A stretch of 64,000 nt of DNA from Rhodococcus rhodochrous (lineage in GTDB: Bacteria; Actinomycetota; Actinomycetes; Mycobacteriales; Mycobacteriaceae): positions 4,579,444 to 4,643,443 of the forward strand of contig NZ_LT906450.1 in NCBI RefSeq assembly GCF_900187265.1. The letters run 5' to 3'. A program made the position numbers and the translations under genes. Positions within the stretch are counted from its first letter, which is position 1, and every line of letters begins with the position of its first letter. A model generated the notes under the pieces. That model was not told the origin of the DNA and searched no databases. It saw nothing but the letters and a program-made list of their open reading frames with translations. Below are positions 1 to 9,284 of this stretch, piece by piece.

Positions 1-959
1 CTGAGCACGATCTCGTCGCCGAGGTCCTCGAGGAGGATGTAGGCGGCGGCACCGTCACCGGCGTGCAGTTGCGTGTTCGACAGCGCCGCGGTCGTCAGCG
101 CCGCGAGTTCCTCCGCGCGATCCCGCGGGATCATGATCGGATCGGCGGGCGCGGACACCGTCGCGGTCGTCCCGGCACGGGCCCGGACGAGCGCGGTGAG
201 GTCGGCGTTCTCACCACCGCGGTCGACGCCGGTGTCCTGTTCGGAGATCAGCTGCCGCAGCGCGGTCTCCTGTTCGCGGGCCAGCTCCGCGAGCTCCGCC
301 GCATCACCGCCCAGCTCGACTCCGCGCCGCTGCACGAGCGCGAGCACCTGCAGGACACCGTCGTGCACCTGGCGGGCGAGTCGGTCCCGTTCCTCGGTGG
401 CCGCTGCCACGCGCACGGCCTGCTCGAGTTGCCGGTGCGCACTGCGCGCGGTGGTGGTGGCGAATCCCATCGCCACACCGCACGCGACGAGCACGGGTGC
501 CGTCGCGTCCCGCCACAGGTCCAGATTGATCTGGTCGCGCACCACCGCGCTGACGACGGACATCAGCAGCGCCGAGCCGATGCCGGTGAGCGGACCACCG
601 AGGATCGCAGCCGACAGCACGGCGTTGGCGACCCACAGCGTGGTGGGCATGGTCTGGTGGTTGCTGTACCAGTCGTGGTCGGCGACCAGCCGGGTCGCCG
701 CCATCAACGCCACGGCGAGGATCTGATCCATCACGGTGACCGTGCGCCGCAGTCGTGCCTCGCGGGAGAGCAGCACCGCCGAGACGAGCGACCACGTCAC
801 GAGCACCCCGACGAAGAACCACGACAGGCCCGGACGGGTGTAGTTCACGACGGTCGAGAACTGCGATCCCACCGCATATGCGACGGTCACGAGCCGGAAG
901 ACCTGGGCGGCCCGCCACAGGGGCGCATCCGCATCGGGACCGGTCGGAGACGGCCTCAT
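1..959 (-). CDS. MacS-like two-component sensor histidine kinase (3' end outside the window)
   Basis: Reading leftward from ATG 959 gives about 320 residues open to the window edge, so the ATPase domain is incomplete. Residues 15-170 hold several hydrophobic stretches, a membrane sensor region. About residues 188-210 carry the HisKA_3 dimerisation helix, with RLARQVHDGVLQVL and the phospho-acceptor His near 199. This layout matches the actinobacterial MacS family, which pairs with a LuxR/NarL-type response regulator. The regulator is expected beyond the left edge and cannot be seen. A GAAAGG Shine-Dalgarno lies about 12 nt before the start. The gene is divergent from the adenylate cyclase with 117 bp between. 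Family call is confident; the signal sensed is unknown. Confidence 0.8.
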   Translation of the reverse strand, partial: MRPSPTGPDADAPLWRAAQVFRLVTVAYAVGSQFSTVVNYTRPGLSWFFVGVLVTWSLVSAVLLSREARLRRTVTVMDQILAVALMAATRLVADHDWYSNHQTMPTTLWVANAVLSAAILGGPLTGIGSALLMSVVSAVVRDQINLDLWRDATAPVLVACGVAMGFATTTARSAHRQLEQAVRVAAATEERDRLARQVHDGVLQVLALVQRRGVELGGDAAELAELAREQETALRQLISEQDTGVDRGGENADLTALVRARAGTTATVSAPADPIMIPRDRAEELAALTTAALSNTQLHAGDGAAAYILLEDLGDEIVL

Positions 960-1076
960 GTGTACGTTTCGCACCTTTCGTCACCGTGGGTGGGGCGAGT
1001 GAATCCAACCACTCCACACCCCCAACGGTGACCGCCCCATCCTGTGACCGTCCGCACAGTGGTTTGATTTGAAGTC

Positions 1077-2642
1077 GTGCTGAGGTCGTACCGAGCTGTC
1101 GCCGCCACGTTGCGGAGTCGTTGGCCGCTCTACATGGTCTCGATGGGCGCGTCGAATCTGTTCGGGGCCCTGCTCGTGTTCGCCTTCGTCCGGTACGGCA
1201 TCCCCATCGCCGAGACCGACGCCATCATCGCGGATCGGGTCCGCAACTTCGCGGTGTTCGCCGTGTACCTGGTCTTCGCCGGCATCGTGAGCCTCAGCGC
1301 GGCGGCGATCATGCTGCGCTCGGTCGTCCGGTGGCAGCTCCGCGGCGGCCCACCCACCCGGGCCGAGCAGATGGCCGCCCTGCACGCCCCGCTGCGACAG
1401 GCGATCGTGCATCTCGGCCTGTGGCTGCTCGGCGGCGTGCTCTTCGTCTTCCTCACCGCCGAGGAGATGCCCTCGCTCGCGGTGGCGGTCTCGGTCACCG
1501 TCGCGATGGCCGCGACCAGCACTTTCGGTTTCACCTACATGCTCGGCGAACGTATCCTGCGACCGGTCGCCGCGCGGGCGCTGAGCGAGGGGAACTTCGA
1601 CCGGACGATGGCTCCCGGCGTCGGCACGCGCCTGGCCATGACGTGGGGGCTCGGCACGCTCATGCCGGTCGCCGGGATCGTGCTGCTGTGCGTGACGCAG
1701 CTGAGCGCCGACACCGACTTCGACGCCGACGCGCTCGCCCTGTCCGTGCTCGCGCTCGCGGTGACGTCGATCGGCCTCGCGCTCGTGTTGTCGCTGCTGA
1801 CGTCGGCGCAGATCTCCGACCCGATCAAGCAGCTCCGCTGGGCGATCGAACGCGTGCAGCGCGGCGCCTCGGGAGTGCAGGTCGAGGTGTTCGACGGTAG
1901 CGAGATCGGACGCCTGCAGGTCGGCTTCAACCGGATGATGGCGGAGTCCGACGAGCGTCGGCGTCTGCGGGAGTTGTTCGGTCAGCACGTCGGCGAGGAC
2001 GTCGCACGCCGGGCGCTGCAGTACGGCACCGAACTCGGTGGTGAGACGCGCTACGTCGCGGTGTTGTTCGTCGACATGGTGGGTTCGACGGCGACGGCCG
2101 CCGAGCGCCCGCCGAGCGAGGTCGTCGAACTGCTCAACGAATTCTTCCGTGTCGTCGTCGAGGTGGTCGACCGTCACCACGGTTTCGTCAACAAGTTCAT
2201 GGGCGACGCCGCGCTGGTGATCTTCGGCGCTCCCCTCGACCGGCCGGACGCCCCCACGGCGGCACTCGCGGCGGCCCGCGAACTGCGTTTCGCCCTGGAC
2301 GAGATCACCGGACTCGACGTCGGGATCGGCGTGTCGGCGGGGCTCGCGGTGGCCGGCAACATCGGTGCGGCGGAGCGCTTCGAGTACACGGTGATCGGCG
2401 ACCCGGTCAACGAGGCATCGCGTCTGACCGAGCTCGCGAAAATGCGCCCGAGCAGGGTTCTCGCGTCGTCGAGTGCGCTGTACTTCGCGGACGACGAGGA
2501 GCGCAGCCACTGGGAACTCGGTGACGAGGTGCAACTGCGCGGCCGCCGGCGGATGACCCATCTCGCGTGGCCGGTGCGCTATCCCGGGGCCCCCGGAGAG
2601 GCGAACGAGAGGGACGAATCGGGCACTTCGGCGGAGGAATGA
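1077..2642 (+). CDS. membrane class III adenylate cyclase (TM-HAMP-cyclase)
   Basis: 521 residues, GTG start. About six hydrophobic segments fill residues 15-240, a HAMP linker covers about 242-295, and a class III nucleotide cyclase homology domain covers about 323-510. Catalytic residues look complete: metal-binding Asp333 (FVDMVGS) and Asp377 (NKFMGD), substrate Lys373, Asp442, and the transition-state pair Asn445/Arg449 in VNEASR. The Lys/Asp pair favours ATP over GTP. The architecture is that of the mycobacterial Rv1318c-Rv1320c/Rv3645 group, which make cAMP in response to membrane signals. The neighbour on the left is a histidine kinase; nothing in the sequence shows a shared pathway. 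Stands alone with 84 bp before the next gene. Confidence 0.88.
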   Translation: MLRSYRAVAATLRSRWPLYMVSMGASNLFGALLVFAFVRYGIPIAETDAIIADRVRNFAVFAVYLVFAGIVSLSAAAIMLRSVVRWQLRGGPPTRAEQMAALHAPLRQAIVHLGLWLLGGVLFVFLTAEEMPSLAVAVSVTVAMAATSTFGFTYMLGERILRPVAARALSEGNFDRTMAPGVGTRLAMTWGLGTLMPVAGIVLLCVTQLSADTDFDADALALSVLALAVTSIGLALVLSLLTSAQISDPIKQLRWAIERVQRGASGVQVEVFDGSEIGRLQVGFNRMMAESDERRRLRELFGQHVGEDVARRALQYGTELGGETRYVAVLFVDMVGSTATAAERPPSEVVELLNEFFRVVVEVVDRHHGFVNKFMGDAALVIFGAPLDRPDAPTAALAAARELRFALDEITGLDVGIGVSAGLAVAGNIGAAERFEYTVIGDPVNEASRLTELAKMRPSRVLASSSALYFADDEERSHWELGDEVQLRGRRRMTHLAWPVRYPGAPGEANERDESGTSAEE

Positions 2643-2713
2643 CAGTCCGTCCCGCGACACCCGTGAACGACGCGGAACGGCCATAGCGCCCTCTCCGTGA
2701 CCCTGTGGTCGGT

Positions 2714-2719
2714 TACGGT
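2714..2719 (+). promoter_or_regulatory. -10 box (TACGGT) for leaderless start at 2727
   Basis: TACGGT ends 7 nt before the GTG at 2727, the spacing expected when transcription begins on the start codon. This decides the choice of 2727 over the in-frame GTGs at 2697 and 2718. Confidence 0.55.
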
Positions 2720-2726
2720 GAACAGC

Positions 2727-3848
2727 GTGGCGCAGCCGCACGACGATCCTCCATGCCCCGACGCCACGCCGCGTCGGGGCTCGTTCCGGTGGATCAAGTG
2801 GGTGTCGGCGATCGCTCTCGTGGCCCTGTTGACGGTCGAGGCGATCTATCTGTGGCCGACGATGAGCGACTCGTGGCGCGCGGTCACGGAGATGCACTGG
2901 GGCTGGTTCGCGGCGGCCGTGCTGGCGCAGATGATCTCCCTCAGCGGCTTCGCGGGAGTGCAGCAGCGACTGCTCCGCGCCGGTGGGGTGCGCGTGGGGC
3001 ACTGGCGCTCGGCATCGGTGATCTACGGCAGCACGGCGATGGCGGTAACCCTGCCCGCAGGACCGGTCTTCTCCACAGCCTTCACCTACAAGCAGACCCG
3101 CAAGTGGGGTGCGACCCCCGTGGTCGCCTCGTGGCAGCTCGCCGTGTCGGGCGTCATCGCGGCGGTGACCCTGGCGTCGGTGGGCATGATCGGCGCCTTC
3201 GCGGTCGGCAGCCGGATCAGCCCCGTCACGCTCGTGTTGTCGCTCGCCGGCGCGATCGCGTTGATCTTCGGCCTGCGGTACGTCGCGAAGAACCCCACGT
3301 CGATCGAAGCGGCGGGCACGTGGGTGCTCCACCGGGTCAACCGCATCACAAGGAAGCCGAGGGGCACCGGCTTCGACGTCTTCGAACGCACCCTCGCTCA
3401 GCTCGAGGCCGTCGAACTCGCTCGTCGCGACGGCGTGGCCGCCGTGGCGTGGTCGGCCGTGCACCGTGCAGCGGACGTCGCGTGCCTCGGACTGGCGTGC
3501 TGGGCCGTCGGTGGCTCCCCCTCGTTGGCGGGGTTGTTCATCGCGTTCGCGGCGGCGAAGGCCGTCGGCAGCGTGCCGCTCGCGCCGGGTGGCCTCGGAT
3601 TCGTGGACGGTACCCTCATCGCGACGCTCACCGCCGCCGGGCTGAGCGCGTCGCAGTCGCTGGCAGCGGTCTTCGTGTACCGGATGGTGAGCTTCGCGTT
3701 CGTCGCCCTGACGGGCTGGGCCACCGTCGCCGCGATGTACCGGGGCAACGGGCCGGACGAGATCGATCCGATCGCCGAGCGCGAGGAACACGAGCGCAGC
3801 ACCCTGGAACGCCGACGGCGACCTCTGGAGAATCCCGAACCGGCGTGA
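2727..3848 (+). CDS. flippase-like integral membrane protein (UPF0104/YbhN, LPG synthase TM region)
   Basis: 373 residues from the leaderless GTG 2727. It has about eight hydrophobic segments and the conserved late motif with PLAPGGLGFVDG typical of the lysylphosphatidylglycerol-synthetase transmembrane family (PF03706). It lacks the C-terminal transferase domain of MprF and has a charged tail rich in Glu and Arg. Stand-alone members are thought to move lipids or lipid-linked substrates across the membrane; the substrate cannot be read here. It is monocistronic, followed by the YceI gene and its palindrome. In-frame GTGs at 2697 and 2718 are alternative starts. Confidence 0.75.
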   Translation: MAQPHDDPPCPDATPRRGSFRWIKWVSAIALVALLTVEAIYLWPTMSDSWRAVTEMHWGWFAAAVLAQMISLSGFAGVQQRLLRAGGVRVGHWRSASVIYGSTAMAVTLPAGPVFSTAFTYKQTRKWGATPVVASWQLAVSGVIAAVTLASVGMIGAFAVGSRISPVTLVLSLAGAIALIFGLRYVAKNPTSIEAAGTWVLHRVNRITRKPRGTGFDVFERTLAQLEAVELARRDGVAAVAWSAVHRAADVACLGLACWAVGGSPSLAGLFIAFAAAKAVGSVPLAPGGLGFVDGTLIATLTAAGLSASQSLAAVFVYRMVSFAFVALTGWATVAAMYRGNGPDEIDPIAEREEHERSTLERRRRPLENPEPA

Positions 3849-3864
3849 TTCACATCACATAGTA

Positions 3865-3878
3865 GTTGCGTACGCAAC
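3865..3878. promoter_or_regulatory. 14-bp perfect palindrome, candidate MarR-type operator for the YceI gene
   Basis: GTTGCGTACGCAAC reads the same on both strands and lies 62 bp before the YceI start, between convergently unrelated ends. The TTGCGTACGCAA core resembles operators of MarR-family repressors. No MarR gene is present in this window, so the regulator would act from elsewhere. Confidence 0.55.
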
Positions 3879-3939
3879 CATTTGGTGGCATGGTCGTAGA
3901 CAAGCAGTTGAATGTTGAATCACTTTGAGGAGAGCCACC

Positions 3940-4494
3940 ATGACGACCGCCACCACCACCTTCCCGGGCCTGACCGCCGGCACCTGGGCCATCGACCCCG
4001 TCCACTCGAACGTGGGCTTCACCGTCCGCCACCTCGTCGTCAGCAAGGTGCGTGGCAGCTTCGAGAACTTCTCCGGCGCCATCACCGTCGCCGAGGACGG
4101 CACCGCATCCGTGAACGCCGAGATCGACGTCAAGTCCATCAACACCAAGAACGCCGACCGTGACGCGCACATCCGCTCCGCCGACTTCTTCGACGCCGAG
4201 CAGTTCCCCGTCGCCACCTTCACCTCCACCGACGTGCGTGCCGACGGTGACGACTACATCGTCACGGGCGACTTCACGCTCCACGGCGTCACCCGCCCGG
4301 TCGACCTGAAGCTCGAGTTCAACGGCGTCAACCCCGGTATGGGCCAGGGCCCGGTCGCCGGCTTCGAGGCCACCACCGTCATCAACCGCAAGGACTTCGG
4401 CATCAGCATCGAGATGCCGCTGGAAGGCGGCGGAGCCGTCGTCGGCGACAAGATCACCATCACCCTCGAGATCGAGGCCGGCCTGCAGGCCTGA
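3940..4494 (+). CDS. YceI family polyisoprenoid-binding-like protein
   Basis: 184 residues. ATG 3940 follows a GAGGAG Shine-Dalgarno 7 nt upstream. The sequence begins TWAIDPVHSNVGFTVRH and contains a DFTLHGVTRPV segment, both hallmarks of the YceI lipocalin-like beta-barrel. There is no signal peptide, so this is the cytoplasmic actinobacterial form rather than the periplasmic E. coli form. Family members bind isoprenoid-like lipids and are often induced by base or oxidant stress. A perfect palindrome upstream suggests repressor control, and a strong hairpin follows the gene, so it is probably a single-gene transcript. Confidence 0.85.
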   Translation: MTTATTTFPGLTAGTWAIDPVHSNVGFTVRHLVVSKVRGSFENFSGAITVAEDGTASVNAEIDVKSINTKNADRDAHIRSADFFDAEQFPVATFTSTDVRADGDDYIVTGDFTLHGVTRPVDLKLEFNGVNPGMGQGPVAGFEATTVINRKDFGISIEMPLEGGGAVVGDKITITLEIEAGLQA

Positions 4495-4507
4495 CCCCTC
4501 TCGCACC

Positions 4508-4539
4508 GACAGCGCCCCTGCTCCGGCGGGGGCGCTGTC
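4508..4539. terminator. intrinsic terminator-like hairpin after the YceI gene
   Basis: GACAGCGCCCC (4508-4518) pairs perfectly with GGGGCGCTGTC (4529-4539) around a 10-nt loop, 13 bp after the YceI stop. There is no T-run, as is usual in actinobacteria. Confidence 0.65.
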
Positions 4540-4616
4540 GCGCTCCACACGCTCTACCGGCCCTGATCGTGCTCGAGAGCACGCGCCGGAGGTTCCGACG
4601 GGCCCCGCGCCGCCGC

Positions 4617-4622
4617 TACTCT
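4617..4622 (+). promoter_or_regulatory. -10 box (TACTCT) for leaderless start at 4629
   Basis: TACTCT ends 6 nt before GTG 4629, supporting transcription and translation starting at the same base. Confidence 0.55.
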
Positions 4623-4628
4623 GGACCC

Positions 4629-5009
4629 GTGAAGAAGTACACCCCGGCGTTGGCGATCGACGTCGTTCTCGTCGTCGTATTCGCCGTGCTCGGTCGTTCC
4701 AGCCACGACGAAGTGCTCGATCTCGTAGGGCTCGCAGGAACGGCATGGCCGTTCCTCGGCGGCCTCACCGTCGGATGGTTCCTCACCGCGTGGCTCTACC
4801 GCGACAAGTTCGACGCCTTCGCGGCCGTTCCTACCGGACTCCTCGTGTGGGTGAGCACCCTCGTCGTCGGGATGCTGCTGCGTGCCGTCACCGGCCAGGG
4901 CACCGCGACTGCCTTCATCATCGTCGCGACGATCTTCCTGGGCCTGTTCCTGGTGGGCTGGCGCGTCGTCGTCGGACTGCTCCAGCGCCGCAAGGTCGAC
5001 GCCCACTGA
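4629..5009 (+). CDS. DUF3054 small membrane protein
   Basis: 126 residues from the leaderless GTG 4629 (KKYTPALAID...). Four hydrophobic helices are visible, with a short charged tail (LLQRRKVDAH). The pattern, with a GLTVGWFLTAWLYRD segment in the middle, matches the DUF3054 family of actinobacterial integral membrane proteins of unknown function. A longer in-frame form could begin at 4569, but that stretch is Arg-rich and lies upstream of the promoter box. No operon partner is apparent. Confidence 0.7.
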   Translation: MKKYTPALAIDVVLVVVFAVLGRSSHDEVLDLVGLAGTAWPFLGGLTVGWFLTAWLYRDKFDAFAAVPTGLLVWVSTLVVGMLLRAVTGQGTATAFIIVATIFLGLFLVGWRVVVGLLQRRKVDAH

Positions 5010-5138
5010 CCCCGCCGAGGTCGACCCGCACCGACCCTCCGGTCTCGTTTCTCACAATCGCACCCGAAGTGTGATCTGCGACCGCAGGATACGCGAATTT
5101 TTCGCGCTCGCGCCCCGTGCGGTGGAACAGTGGGGACC

Positions 5139-6611
<1,473 letters not shown>

Positions 6612-6613
6612 CC

Positions 6614-6685
6614 ACCGCTGCACAGAGTGCTGTGCAGTAGCACCGCTGCACAGAGTGCTGTGCAGGAACACCACTGCACAGCACT
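6614..6685. repeat. 28-bp tandem repeat (2.5 copies) with internal hairpins
   Basis: CTGCACAG occurs at 6618, 6646 and 6674, exactly 28 bp apart. In the first two copies it pairs with CTGTGCAG four bases later (stems 6618-6637 and 6646-6665). The repeat fills the gap between the convergent POT and TSUP genes, so it may serve as a two-way terminator. Confidence 0.75.
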
Positions 6686-7422
6686 CAGCGGAGAGCGAGC
6701 CATACCGCCAACCCGAACCCTGCGAGCGCGACACCCACGCGCAGCAGGTTCGGGGGTATGCGCCGCACGAGCGGCGGACCGCAGTACCCACCGGCGAACG
6801 CGCCGACGGCCATCGCGGCCGCCGCACCCCAGTGCACGGGTCCGAAGACGGCGAACCCGATCGCCGCGACCAGGTTGGCGACGCCGAGCAGGTAGCTCTT
6901 GAGGATGCTCGCGCGCCAGATCTGCTCGGACGTGCAGATCAGCACCAGCGCGTAGAAGACGACGCCCGCGCCGGCACCGAAATATCCGCCGTAGACCGCG
7001 ACGACGAAGACCGCCACGGAAAACACTCGCGGCAGGTCGCGGCCGCCGGCCAGGGTGCGGATGCGTGGCTGGAGCAGCAGCGCGAGAGCGGCGAGTGCGA
7101 CGAAGCCGGGGACGACCGCCTCGAACGAGTCGGGTGGGGCGACGAGCAGGACGGCCGCCCCGACCACGCCGCCGAGCGCGGCGTAGAGCGTCCACCACCA
7201 CACCCGGGGGCCGGTGTCGACGACCTCCCGCGCCGAATTGGTCAGCGCCCCGACACCGACACCGACCATTGCGACGGTGTTGGTGACGTTCGCCGCGACC
7301 GGCGGGAGGCCGACGGCGAGCAACGCCGGATACGAGACGATCGACGCCAGGCCGGTGACGAACCCGACGACACCCGCGAAGAATCCGGCAACCACGAGCA
7401 GGGCCAGATCGAGGACGGTCAC
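6685..7422 (-). CDS. TSUP (TauE/SafE) family membrane permease
   Basis: 245 residues and about eight hydrophobic helices in two repeats, with the family's GFVTGLASIVSYPALLAVGLPP segment at the front and GGYFGAGAGVVF in the second half. TauE/SafE proteins export sulfite, sulfoacetate or other organic anions. The substrate here cannot be read. There is no sulfur-gene neighbour within 13 kb. Tandem repeats lie immediately outside both ends of the gene. Confidence 0.82.
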   Translation of the reverse strand: MTVLDLALLVVAGFFAGVVGFVTGLASIVSYPALLAVGLPPVAANVTNTVAMVGVGVGALTNSAREVVDTGPRVWWWTLYAALGGVVGAAVLLVAPPDSFEAVVPGFVALAALALLLQPRIRTLAGGRDLPRVFSVAVFVVAVYGGYFGAGAGVVFYALVLICTSEQIWRASILKSYLLGVANLVAAIGFAVFGPVHWGAAAAMAVGAFAGGYCGPPLVRRIPPNLLRVGVALAGFGLAVWLALR

Positions 7423-7440
7423 GGTCGCTCAACGTACCCG

Positions 7441-7530
7441 GGTGCCGTGGACCGTCCTCCGGCGGATCAGTACGCCGTGGACCGTCCTCCGGCGGATCAG
7501 TGCACCATGGACCGGCCTCCGGCCGATCAC
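7441..7530. repeat. 30-bp tandem repeat, three copies, running into the stop codon of the next gene
   Basis: Units 7441-7470 and 7471-7500 differ at only three bases near their start. The third unit (7501-7530) is diverged and contains the last codon and stop of the neighbouring PBP-like gene (7527-7529). Each unit carries a partly self-complementary GGACCG..CCTCCGG core. Confidence 0.8.
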
Positions 7531-9206
7531 TCCCCGAGCAGGGGTTCGCCGAGCTTGCGCAGGAAGGTGTCGGCCATCTTGATCGCGCGGTCGCCGCCGT
7601 CGGCATCGGCGACGAAGACCGCGAAGGCCAGGTCGCCGCCGGTGTAGCCGAAGAACCAGCGGTCCTCGCCGCTCGCCGCGGCGATACCCGCGAGACCGGC
7701 GTGTCCGCGGAGGAAGGACGCCGGACCGTTCTGCACGTTGTCGATCATCATGCCGCGCAGGGCGTCGATCACCGAGCCGGGCAGCGCCTCGGGGGCGTCG
7801 TGGACGACCGTCTCCTGGCCCTGCACGATCGTCGGGACAGCGGCACTGCCGCGCGCAACCGAGGCGGCCAGCACCGCTGCGCCGAGCGGCGTGATCAGGT
7901 TCTCGTCGGAGTCCGATCCGGCGAACTGGACCACTCCGGACCGGTTGTGGCCGATCTGCGAGGTCTCGAACTCGAAGCCCGGCACGTCGTAGTCGACGCC
8001 GAGGCCGAGGCGACGGGCGGTCGAGGCGACGTCATCGGATCCCACGTCGTTCGGATCGACGCCGCGCTCGAGACCGGCCGCGAGCCGGACCGGATCGAGA
8101 ACGCCGCCGGCCGGGTAGAGACCGTGGGTGATGACGGGACCGAGTTCCATGGCCCAGTTGTTGACGTCGGCGGCGAGGATGCCACCGGTCGAGGGCTGGA
8201 TGGCGACCACCGCGGCCGGGGTACCTGCGGTGACGACCGCTTCCTTCGCGGCGAGCTGCACCTGGGAGTCGACGGTCGCCTGCAGGTCCGGAGGCGGCGG
8301 GCCCTGGAAGCCGGCCACCTGGATCGGGCCCTCCTCGGGATCCTCGAGGGTGACCGCCCAGCCTGCCGTCCGGTCGCGTTCGAGCTGCCAGGCCGAGCGC
8401 AGCGAGTCGAGCAGCGGCGTGGAGATCCGTCGATCGGCGCTGATCAGGGTGGGTGTCGTGAGCACCTCGACCCCGGGGATCGACACGATGCCGTCCTCGA
8501 GGAACTGGTAATCCTGGTCGCGGAGCTTGACCGCGGTGATCCGGTTTCCGGGGTTCTCCGCCATCCGCTCCTGCATCAGCTGGGCGGTGATGACGGGCGC
8601 GACCGGCTCGAGAACCGCCGCGAGACGAGTGGTGGTGTCGACGGGGTCGGGCATCGCCGCCGGGTCGAGCACCACGGCGTTGATGGTCTGTTCCTCCATG
8701 AGGAGGCGGCCCGTGCGGTCGAAGATCTTCGGCGGCGCGGCGTCGGTGCGCACGTGGTGGACGGTGCGTCCGCCGGACAGGTCGGGGACGACGACCTCCG
8801 GGTCCCAGGACACACGCCAGCCGACGGCGAGCTTCCGCACCGAACCGGTGACCTGATAGGACCAGTCCTTGCCCTCACCGAAATTCCAGCCGGCGGAGAG
8901 CGTGAAGTATCCCGAGTCGTCGTTGAGTTCGACGAGCTGGGTGACGTCGTAGTCGACGGTGCCGTCGGACAGACCGTCGTACATCTGCGAGATCGTTTCC
9001 TCCGCCGCGTTCGGGTAGGAGGTCAGGGCCGCCGCTGCGCCCGCATCACGATCGTCGAGGGCGGCGACGAAGTCGTCGACGAGGCGTTGCGCCTCGCTTC
9101 GAGAATCCGAGAACACAACCGTCGTCAGAGCGACGACAGCCACGACGAGGCACGCGGCCAGCGCGACGATGCGCCCCCGCTTCCCCCGCCAATCACGAAA
9201 TCTCAT
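7527..9206 (-). CDS. penicillin-binding-protein paralogue without catalytic motifs (pseudo-transpeptidase)
   Basis: 559 residues. ATG 9206 has a GAAGG Shine-Dalgarno; TTG 9215 is less likely. One N-terminal membrane helix (residues 12-32) is followed by an NTF2-like MecA_N domain (about 36-150), a PBP-dimer-like region, and a transpeptidase-like fold. It aligns along its length with the next gene upstream, sharing FGEGxDWSY, PPxIFDRxG and HGLYP/TGLYP. However, the SxxK site reads GVLD at 368-371, the segment with SxN is deleted, and KTG is replaced near 508 by IAA. It therefore cannot be an acyl-serine transpeptidase or beta-lactam target of the usual kind. Probably a regulatory or scaffolding partner of its active paralogue. 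The frame is intact, so it is not a pseudogene. Confidence 0.8.
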   Translation of the reverse strand: MRFRDWRGKRGRIVALAACLVVAVVALTTVVFSDSRSEAQRLVDDFVAALDDRDAGAAAALTSYPNAAEETISQMYDGLSDGTVDYDVTQLVELNDDSGYFTLSAGWNFGEGKDWSYQVTGSVRKLAVGWRVSWDPEVVVPDLSGGRTVHHVRTDAAPPKIFDRTGRLLMEEQTINAVVLDPAAMPDPVDTTTRLAAVLEPVAPVITAQLMQERMAENPGNRITAVKLRDQDYQFLEDGIVSIPGVEVLTTPTLISADRRISTPLLDSLRSAWQLERDRTAGWAVTLEDPEEGPIQVAGFQGPPPPDLQATVDSQVQLAAKEAVVTAGTPAAVVAIQPSTGGILAADVNNWAMELGPVITHGLYPAGGVLDPVRLAAGLERGVDPNDVGSDDVASTARRLGLGVDYDVPGFEFETSQIGHNRSGVVQFAGSDSDENLITPLGAAVLAASVARGSAAVPTIVQGQETVVHDAPEALPGSVIDALRGMMIDNVQNGPASFLRGHAGLAGIAAASGEDRWFFGYTGGDLAFAVFVADADGGDRAIKMADTFLRKLGEPLLGE

Positions 9207-9284
9207 ATGTAACAACCTTCACTTCAGTCACACGAGATACCAGCACGCGTTGTGCACGAACACATCACAATTGCGCCACGCGTA

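Noticed and set aside
981-3791. 936-codon open frame on the minus strand
   Set aside because: It lies antisense to the adenylate cyclase and flippase-like genes, has Arg/His/Asp/Gly-rich composition and no domain pattern; long false frames are common in high-GC DNA.
6614-7530. Short repeats of 28 and 30 bp as a possible CRISPR array
   Set aside because: Units are contiguous with no unique spacers, only 2.5-3 copies, and there are no cas genes.
7527-9206. Calling the inactive PBP paralogue a pseudogene
   Set aside because: The frame is uninterrupted, a good Shine-Dalgarno is present and all non-catalytic domains are conserved, so a functional non-enzymatic role is more likely.
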